Below are positions 1 through 3,068 of a DNA stretch of 5,645 nt, in pieces. A program made the translations under genes and the position numbers. This stretch comes from Clostridia bacterium (GTDB taxonomy: Bacteria > Bacillota_A > Clostridia > Oscillospirales > CAG-272). The notes under the pieces were generated by a model, which saw only the letters and a list, made by a program, of their open reading frames with translations, was not told the DNA's origin and did no database searches. The stretch lies in NCBI GenBank assembly GCA_017630995.1, contig JAGBUD010000022.1, forward strand, positions 1 to 5,645. The letters are read 5' to 3'. Every line of letters begins with the position of its first letter. The stretch's first letter is position 1.

Positions 1-37
1 AGCGTTAATCCTGAGCCAGGATCAAACTCTCTAAAAA
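1..37 (-). rRNA. rrs: 16S ribosomal RNA, 5' end only (partial)
   Basis: Read on the minus strand, bases 30 to 11 spell AGAGTTTGATCCTGGCTCAG, the universal 27F primer site near the 5' end of bacterial 16S rRNA. The mature 5' end is placed at about 37 by counting back from this conserved block, which starts at nucleotide 8 in E. coli numbering; the exact end could differ by a few bases. Only the first ~37 nucleotides are inside the window, and the gene runs off the left edge. This is too short for taxonomy. Confidence 0.97.
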
Positions 38-49
38 ATTGTATATCCT

Positions 50-69
50 CTTAACTCTCTCGAGTTAAG
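50..69 (-). other. GNRA-capped hairpin just upstream of 16S
   Basis: The minus-strand RNA reads CUUAACUC-GAGA-GAGUUAAG, a perfect 8-bp stem closed by GAGA, which fits the GNRA tetraloop consensus. It ends 13 nt before the inferred 16S 5' end. The position suggests a role in pre-16S folding or processing, which is inference; the hairpin itself is visible directly. Confidence 0.6.
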
Positions 70-190
70 CTAATACCTTTTTCAGAGCTATTTATTCTAG
101 CTTCTTCTTACTTTTTTGAGTTTCTTTTTTCAAAGTGTTTTAACGAGATCTTTCGCACTTTTTGTGCTAAAAAATTTCAATGTTGTTCAA

Positions 191-203
191 TTTTCAATGA
201 GCA
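191..203 (-). promoter_or_regulatory. rRNA boxA antitermination element
   Basis: The minus strand reads TGCTCATTGAAAA, followed by TTGAACAACA. This closely follows the Bacillota rRNA leader boxA (TGYTCTTTGAAAAC type), where NusB and S10 (NusE) bind to make RNA polymerase resistant to Rho termination. It lies about 24-36 nt after the inferred transcription start, which is a normal place for it. One base (A in place of T after TGCTC) departs from the usual form. Confidence 0.7.
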
Positions 204-208
204 TTTCC

Positions 209-226
209 GCGCCTCGAATTAGGCGC
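209..226 (-). other. GC-rich hairpin at the 5' end of the rRNA transcript
   Basis: GCGCCT and AGGCGC form a perfect 6-bp stem around a 6-nt loop, in an otherwise AT-rich leader. The stem starts within a base or so of the predicted +1, so the primary transcript would begin with a structured 5' end. A protective role for the nascent RNA is inference. Confidence 0.55.
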
Positions 227-232
227 TCGTAT

Positions 233-261
233 ATTATACATTATTGATTTCGATTTGTCAA
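233..261 (-). promoter_or_regulatory. Consensus rRNA promoter
   Basis: On the minus strand the -35 is TTGACA (261-256) and the -10 is TATAAT (238-233), with exactly 17 bp between. Both hexamers match the housekeeping sigma consensus perfectly. Transcription would start near 226-227, leading into the boxA leader and 16S. Upstream, 262-300 is dominated by A and T runs on either strand, as expected of an UP element contacted by the RNA polymerase alpha subunits. No second rRNA promoter was found between here and 16S. Confidence 0.92.
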
Positions 262-300
262 CCCCTTTTTGAAAAATTTTTTATATTTTCATTTTTTCTC
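262..300 (-). promoter_or_regulatory. AT-rich UP-element-like tract
   Basis: The bases directly upstream of the rRNA -35 box are almost wholly A/T in phased runs (A-tracts and T-tracts of 4-7), apart from a CCCC at 262-265 next to the -35. In known rRNA promoters such tracts bind the alpha C-terminal domains and raise initiation. The assignment rests on position and composition only. Confidence 0.45.
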
Positions 301-333
301 GAACGTTGAGCGAAAAAATGCTCACTAAAATGC

Positions 334-362
334 AAAAAAGGAAGCCGCACCGACGGCACAGC
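334..362 (-). terminator. Probable intrinsic terminator of the small membrane protein gene
   Basis: On the minus strand, GCUGUGCC (362-355) pairs with GGUGCGGC (351-344) around a 3-nt loop. The stem has 8 pairs including three G-U wobbles; a simpler 4-bp GCCG/CGGC stem is also possible. It is followed by TTCC and then six Ts (339-334). The wobble pairs would become C-A mismatches in plus-strand RNA, so the structure is strand-specific. It sits about 40 bases after the stop codon of the 400-777 gene and before the rRNA promoter, so it would insulate the two units. The gap between stem and T-run is a weakness. Confidence 0.5.
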
Positions 363-399
363 TCCCCGAAATCCGTTATATTTATTATGTAATAAGGCG

Positions 400-777
400 T
401 TACGTCATTATAAGCATAGCAACAAACGCTGCGGCGGACACGACGACCATCGCTATATTTACTATCAAAGCGACCTTTCCGTACACTCGAACCTTACCGC
501 TCCACACCTTTATAATAAAGGAATGCAAAATTATTCCGACCAACGAGGCGATAAGCTCAGCGACGCCGAAAATTATCATAAATACTGCGGCAAAGCCCAC
601 CGTAAGACCTATTCCCAAATTATCGCCAAAGCCCTCCCCTGTTCCTTGCAGAGAAAAATTGCCAAAGAAACCAAATGCCATATAAGCATATAATAAGAAG
701 GAAGCGACTGCGGCACCCAAAAACAGCGCGCTTGCGGATACGTGAATAATTTTTAAAGCCGTTTTCTTGTTTTCCAT
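400..777 (-). CDS. Small integral membrane protein, unknown function
   Basis: This encodes 125 residues with no recognised family. The N-terminus is short and basic (MENKKTALK), followed by a long hydrophobic stretch at ~10-39, a glycine-rich polar loop at ~40-55 (FSLQGTGEGFGDN), hydrophobic stretches at ~56-89 that could form two helices, a basic loop (KVWSGKVRVYGK, ~90-101), and a final helix at ~102-124. Four transmembrane helices are plausible. The start at 777 is chosen because AAAGGAG lies just upstream and because an in-frame upstream ATG at 816 would lie before the predicted transcription start near 800, inside the promoter. It is transcribed divergently from the acidic protein gene and ends before the rRNA promoter on the same strand. 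A function cannot be assigned; clean promoter, RBS and membrane pattern support a real gene. Confidence 0.8.
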   Translation of the reverse strand: MENKKTALKIIHVSASALFLGAAVASFLLYAYMAFGFFGNFSLQGTGEGFGDNLGIGLTVGFAAVFMIIFGVAELIASLVGIILHSFIIKVWSGKVRVYGKVALIVNIAMVVVSAAAFVAMLIMT

Positions 778-806
778 AGAAAAGCTCCTTTCTTTTATGC
801 ACCTTA

Positions 807-835
807 ATTTTATCATACATTTAAGATTATGTCAA
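807..835 (-). promoter_or_regulatory. Promoter of the small membrane protein gene
   Basis: On the minus strand the -35 is TTGACA (835-830), the spacer is 17 bp, and the -10 is TAAAAT (812-807) preceded by TGA, an extended -10. The transcription start would be near 800, giving a leader of about 23 nt that contains the AAAGGAG ribosome binding site. Confidence 0.8.
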
Positions 836-853
836 CAGGAGGTTTTTTACATA

Positions 854-900
854 TATAACATAATGATCAATATTGACAAAGTGCAAGCTTGTATGTTATA
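854..900. promoter_or_regulatory. 9-bp inverted repeat spanning the promoter of the acidic protein gene
   Basis: TATAACATA (854-862) is the exact inverse of TATGTTATA (892-900). One arm lies upstream of the -35 and the other overlaps the -10 of the rightward promoter. An 8-bp palindrome, CAAGCTTG (884-891), sits between the -35 and -10. Either could be a repressor operator, but both are partly explained by AT-rich composition and the -10 itself. No regulator gene is seen beside it. Confidence 0.35.
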
Positions 901-902
901 CT
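873..902 (+). promoter_or_regulatory. Promoter of the acidic protein gene
   Basis: The -35 is TTGACA (873-878), the spacer is 18 bp, and the -10 is TATACT (897-902) preceded by TGT, an extended -10 that can compensate for the long spacer. Transcription would start near 909, about 46 nt before the ATG at 955. The -35 boxes of this and the leftward promoter are only 37 bp apart, so the two could be co-regulated. Confidence 0.8.
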
Positions 903-954
903 TTCCTTTGCCAATTTATAAAATGCTTCATTATTAATCCAAAGGAGAAAAAGA

Positions 955-1380
955 ATGACCCTTTACGAAGAAATTTATTTTGAAATAAACTTTGCGGGAG
1001 AAAAGGCGGAGCTACGCAAGCTCGCATCATTTTTAAAATCGGGAGAGCTTGACGATTTCTTTGAGGTCAGCTCAGAATATATATCATATGCCGACGGATT
1101 CAAAGATTTGGACGACGCAGAAAAGAGCGAGCTAACGTTCACAAACGACGATATGGGCATTGAGGTTGACGAATTCGAGGTTGCGGATTTCCTTGACGTT
1201 CTTTGCAAGGCGGGAAAGCGCCTTGAAATCTCGGGAAACATTTACGACATAAACGACGAGGAATACTCGTTTACGAGCGCTGCGGGCGATTCATATTTCC
1301 AAAATTCAAGAAACGTTTCCAAATTCAACGACGAGCTTGACGAAGCCGCCGAGGAGGAAGAGGAAGAAGAGCGCGACTGA
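955..1380 (+). CDS. Acidic protein of unknown function (141 residues)
   Basis: I do not recognise this family. The protein is very rich in Asp and Glu and ends in a polyacidic tail (EEEEEEERD). It has no signal peptide or membrane segment, so it is probably cytosolic. The N-terminal part alternates beta-like (IYFEINFAG) and helix-like (ELRKLASFLKSGEL) segments, and a second similar alternation follows (VADFLDVLCKAGKRLEISGNIYDINDEEYSFTS), which would fit a small alpha/beta fold. There is one Cys (~85). The start is well supported: AAAGGAG (941-947) lies 7 nt before ATG, with a strong promoter upstream. It is divergent from the small membrane protein gene. A long ORF on the opposite strand (975-1241) is a shadow. 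Function unassigned; reality as a gene is well supported. Confidence 0.85.
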   Translation: MTLYEEIYFEINFAGEKAELRKLASFLKSGELDDFFEVSSEYISYADGFKDLDDAEKSELTFTNDDMGIEVDEFEVADFLDVLCKAGKRLEISGNIYDINDEEYSFTSAAGDSYFQNSRNVSKFNDELDEAAEEEEEEERD

Positions 1381-1382
1381 TT

Positions 1383-1502
1383 ATGTCAAATTCCCGCGGG
1401 CTGGCGGATTTAGCGAATACAATTCCATTCTCCGCCAAAATAGGTATACATACACCGATAGGCGCGATGTGGCAACAGAATAAAAACGCAAAAATTGAGT
1501 AA
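1383..1502 (+). CDS. Possible 39-residue small ORF upstream of the MATE leader structure
   Basis: An ATG two bases after the acidic gene's stop opens a 39-codon frame (MSNSRGLADLANTIPF...NKNAKIE) that ends with TAA at 1500-1502. There is no strong Shine-Dalgarno; purine-rich GAGGAAGAGG and GAAGAAGAG runs from the end of the upstream gene lie before it, so translational coupling is possible. The peptide is not recognised and has no clear domain. Its stop overlaps the first arm of the inverted repeat at 1499-1546, which is the arrangement expected if translation affected that structure. It may equally be a chance frame. Confidence 0.25.
   Translation: MSNSRGLADLANTIPFSAKIGIHTPIGAMWQQNKNAKIE
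1402..1437. repeat. Inverted repeat after the acidic protein gene
   Basis: TGGCGGA (1402-1408) and TCCGCCA (1431-1437) are a perfect 7-bp inverted repeat. An inner GAAT/ATTC pair (1415-1418 with 1427-1430) stacks on it, leaving a 6-nt bulge. A CCCGCGGG palindrome (1393-1400) lies just before. There is no T-run after the hairpin on the plus strand, so it is not a standard intrinsic terminator; it could stabilise the mRNA 3' end or be part of a Rho-dependent end. Confidence 0.4.
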
Positions 1503-1589
1503 AAGCAAAGGTTTTAACCTCTGATTTCCCCGAAAAACGCTTTTACTTGAAAGAGGTACTGTGTTTTCACAATACCTCTCTCCGTTTTT
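1499..1589 (+). promoter_or_regulatory. Candidate attenuator or riboswitch-like leader of the MATE gene
   Basis: Several pairings compete here. GTAAAAGC (1499-1506) pairs with GCTTTTAC (1539-1546). In that loop, AGGT (1509-1512) can pair locally with ACCT (1517-1520). The loop segment ACCTCT (1517-1522) can also pair with AGAGGT (1552-1557) just past the outer stem, forming a pseudoknot. That same AGAGGT is the 5' arm of a hairpin (1552-1579) followed by five Us. Forming the pseudoknot would therefore break the terminator-like hairpin, the logic of an attenuator. I see no match to a known riboswitch class. The leader's own promoter is unclear: a weak TATACA (1445-1450) has only a poor -35, so transcription may come from the acidic gene's promoter. 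Confidence 0.4.
1552..1589 (+). terminator. Terminator-like hairpin upstream of the MATE gene
   Basis: AGAGGTA (1552-1558) and TACCTCT (1573-1579) form 7 pairs; after a C-A mismatch, TGTG and CACA add 4 more around a TTTT loop. CTCCG follows and then five Ts (1585-1589). The 5-nt gap before the T-run makes it weaker than a classical terminator. It could end the acidic gene's transcript or act conditionally in the MATE leader. In minus-strand RNA the mismatch becomes a U-G pair, but no T-run or gene supports use on that strand. Confidence 0.4.
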
Positions 1590-1639
1590 ATTCGGTTATA
1601 TCTAAATGCGACAGCCCATCTTTATTGAAAGGCAAAAAT

Positions 1640-3001
1640 ATGGCAATAAAACTTTCGGATCATTTTACATACAAACGACTTTTACGTTTTTCACTACCAT
1701 CTATGACAATGATGGTTTTTTCTTCTATATACGGCATTGTGGACGGGCTTTTCGTTTCGAACTTTGCGGGAACAACCTCATTTGCCGCAATAAACCTGAT
1801 AATGCCGATTTTGATGATAATAGGCGCTTTCGGATTTATGATGGGCGCGGGAGGAACGGCAATCGTTTCAAAAACTCTCGGCGAGGGACAACCCCTGCTT
1901 GCCAAGAAATACTTTTCGCTTTTCGTTTACACGACTGCTGCGGTTGGTATTACGACGGCAGTGCTGGGCGCTCTTTTCATCAGACCGCTTTCAATTTTTC
2001 TCGGAGCGGAGGGGGAGCTTCTGGAATGCTGTGTGAAATACGGACGAATCGTTATTCTTGCGATGCCCGCATTTATGCTTCAAAATCTTTTCCAAAGCTT
2101 TTTCATCGTTGCGGAAAAGCCAAAGCTCGGACTTTTCGTCACTCTTCTTGCGGGCTGCGCGAATATGGCGCTCGACGCGCTGTTCGTTGTTGCCTTTGAT
2201 ATGGGTCTTGTCGGTGCGGCGCTTGCAACGTCGATAAGCCAAGCTATCGGAGGACTTCTGCCGTTCATTTATTTTTCGTCAAAGAACTCAAGCCTTATAA
2301 GGCTGACGAGCACGAAAATATATTCAAGGGCGCTTTTTGACGCGATAATAAACGGCTCGTCGGAGCTTATGAGCAACATTTCCGCATCTATCGTTACAAT
2401 TCTTTATAACTATCAGCTTATGAAGCTCGAGGGTGAAAATGGCGTTGCGGCATATGGCGTCATTATGTACATTTCATTTATATTTATAGCGATATTCATA
2501 GGCTACGCGGTCAGCACTGCACCTATAGTTGGATTTAACTATGGCGCAAAGAACAAAAGCGAGTTAAAAAACCTTTTGCGTTGCAGTGCGATAATAACCG
2601 TGGCGATGGGTGCAGTTATGGCAATAGTCGGATTTGCGTTTTCTTCCCCGCTCTCAAAAATCTTCGTCGGATACGACCCCGCGCTTTCCGAAATAACCGC
2701 AAAGGGACTTAAGATATTCTCGCTTTCGTTTGTGCTTTCGGGATTTTCGATATTCGGCTCATCTTTTTTCACCGCGCTCAGCAACGGCATTGTGTCCGCG
2801 CTGATTTCGTTTTTGAGAACCCTTGTTTATCAAGCGATCGGAATTTTGATTTTGCCCATATTTTTTGAGCTTGACGGAATTTGGTTTTCTATGCTCGCCG
2901 CCGAAATTCTTGCATTTTCAACAACGGTGATTTTCATTTTCGCCTTGCACAGAAAATACGGCTATCTCACGGGAGAAAATACAGCAGAAAAAGATTGTTG
3001 A
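1640..3001 (+). CDS. MATE family multidrug/cation efflux transporter
   Basis: This encodes a 453-residue polytopic membrane protein of the MATE superfamily (MatE domains), which export drugs or metabolites in exchange for Na+ or H+. The length matches the family (~450), and about twelve hydrophobic segments form two six-helix halves. The N-terminus (IKLSDHFTYKRLLRF), the segment IYGIVDGLFVSN with Asp35, and NLIMP with the downstream GAGGTA are typical of Bacillota MATE proteins of the MepA-like group. The second half carries the conserved PIVGFNYGA motif at ~292-300. Substrate cannot be told from sequence. The start at 1640 is chosen because GAAAGG (1627-1632) precedes it and the protein there begins with the family N-terminus; an in-frame TTG at 1547 would add 31 unlike residues across a hairpin. 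The stop codon lies inside the next gene's promoter. Confidence 0.95.
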   Translation: MAIKLSDHFTYKRLLRFSLPSMTMMVFSSIYGIVDGLFVSNFAGTTSFAAINLIMPILMIIGAFGFMMGAGGTAIVSKTLGEGQPLLAKKYFSLFVYTTAAVGITTAVLGALFIRPLSIFLGAEGELLECCVKYGRIVILAMPAFMLQNLFQSFFIVAEKPKLGLFVTLLAGCANMALDALFVVAFDMGLVGAALATSISQAIGGLLPFIYFSSKNSSLIRLTSTKIYSRALFDAIINGSSELMSNISASIVTILYNYQLMKLEGENGVAAYGVIMYISFIFIAIFIGYAVSTAPIVGFNYGAKNKSELKNLLRCSAIITVAMGAVMAIVGFAFSSPLSKIFVGYDPALSEITAKGLKIFSLSFVLSGFSIFGSSFFTALSNGIVSALISFLRTLVYQAIGILILPIFFELDGIWFSMLAAEILAFSTTVIFIFALHRKYGYLTGENTAEKDC

Positions 3002-3026
3002 CACCACCGACGTTTTGCGGTATAAT
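2998..3026 (+). promoter_or_regulatory. Perfect consensus promoter of the lipoprotein gene
   Basis: TTGACA (2998-3003) and TATAAT (3021-3026) are separated by exactly 17 bp, a perfect housekeeping match. The MATE stop codon TGA (2999-3001) lies within the -35 box. Transcription would start near 3033, giving a leader of about 36 nt with GGAG (3059-3062) six bases before the ATG. No terminator is visible between the MATE stop and this promoter, so MATE read-through could also feed the gene. Confidence 0.92.
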
Positions 3027-3068
3027 CTATGTAATACAAAGTAAACAAAATATAAATTGGAGAAAAGT

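Larger units (their letters stand above)
38..226 (-). promoter_or_regulatory. rRNA operon leader (transcribed spacer before 16S)
   Basis: This ~189-nt stretch lies between the inferred transcription start (about 226-227) and the 16S 5' end. It is AT-rich, has no credible ORF, and holds in transcript order a 5' hairpin (226-209), a boxA (203-191), a small GCAC/GTGC hairpin (167-155), an AGCTA/TAGCT hairpin (102-86) and a GNRA-capped hairpin (69-50). A second, weaker boxA-like run (ACTTTGAAAA on the minus strand) lies near 128-137. Leaders of this kind are cut from pre-16S RNA by RNase III after pairing with sequence beyond the 16S 3' end; that partner is outside the window. Confidence 0.8.

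Noticed and set aside
307..324. TGAGC/GCTCA hairpin between the terminator and the rRNA promoter
   Set aside because: The T-run is in the loop, not after the stem, so it is not a terminator; a 5-bp stem in AT-rich DNA is weak evidence for anything else.
778..816. Upstream ATG at 816 for the small membrane protein
   Set aside because: It lies upstream of the predicted transcription start near 800, within the promoter; the ATG at 777 has AAAGGAG at good spacing.
863..937. 24-codon ORF after an AGGAGG at 837-842
   Set aside because: The AGGAGG is 20 bases from the ATG, too far to act, and the ORF begins upstream of the rightward promoter's start site.
1547..1639. In-frame TTG extension of the MATE gene
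   Set aside because: It would add 31 residues unlike the family N-terminus, crosses the terminator-like hairpin, and the ATG at 1640 has a suitable GAAAGG site.
1381..1639. Known riboswitch classes (preQ1-I, fluoride, guanidine) ahead of the MATE gene
   Set aside because: AGAGGT at 1552 recalls the preQ1-I start, but the loop and A-rich tail are absent; the conserved fluoride and guanidine core sequences are not seen either.
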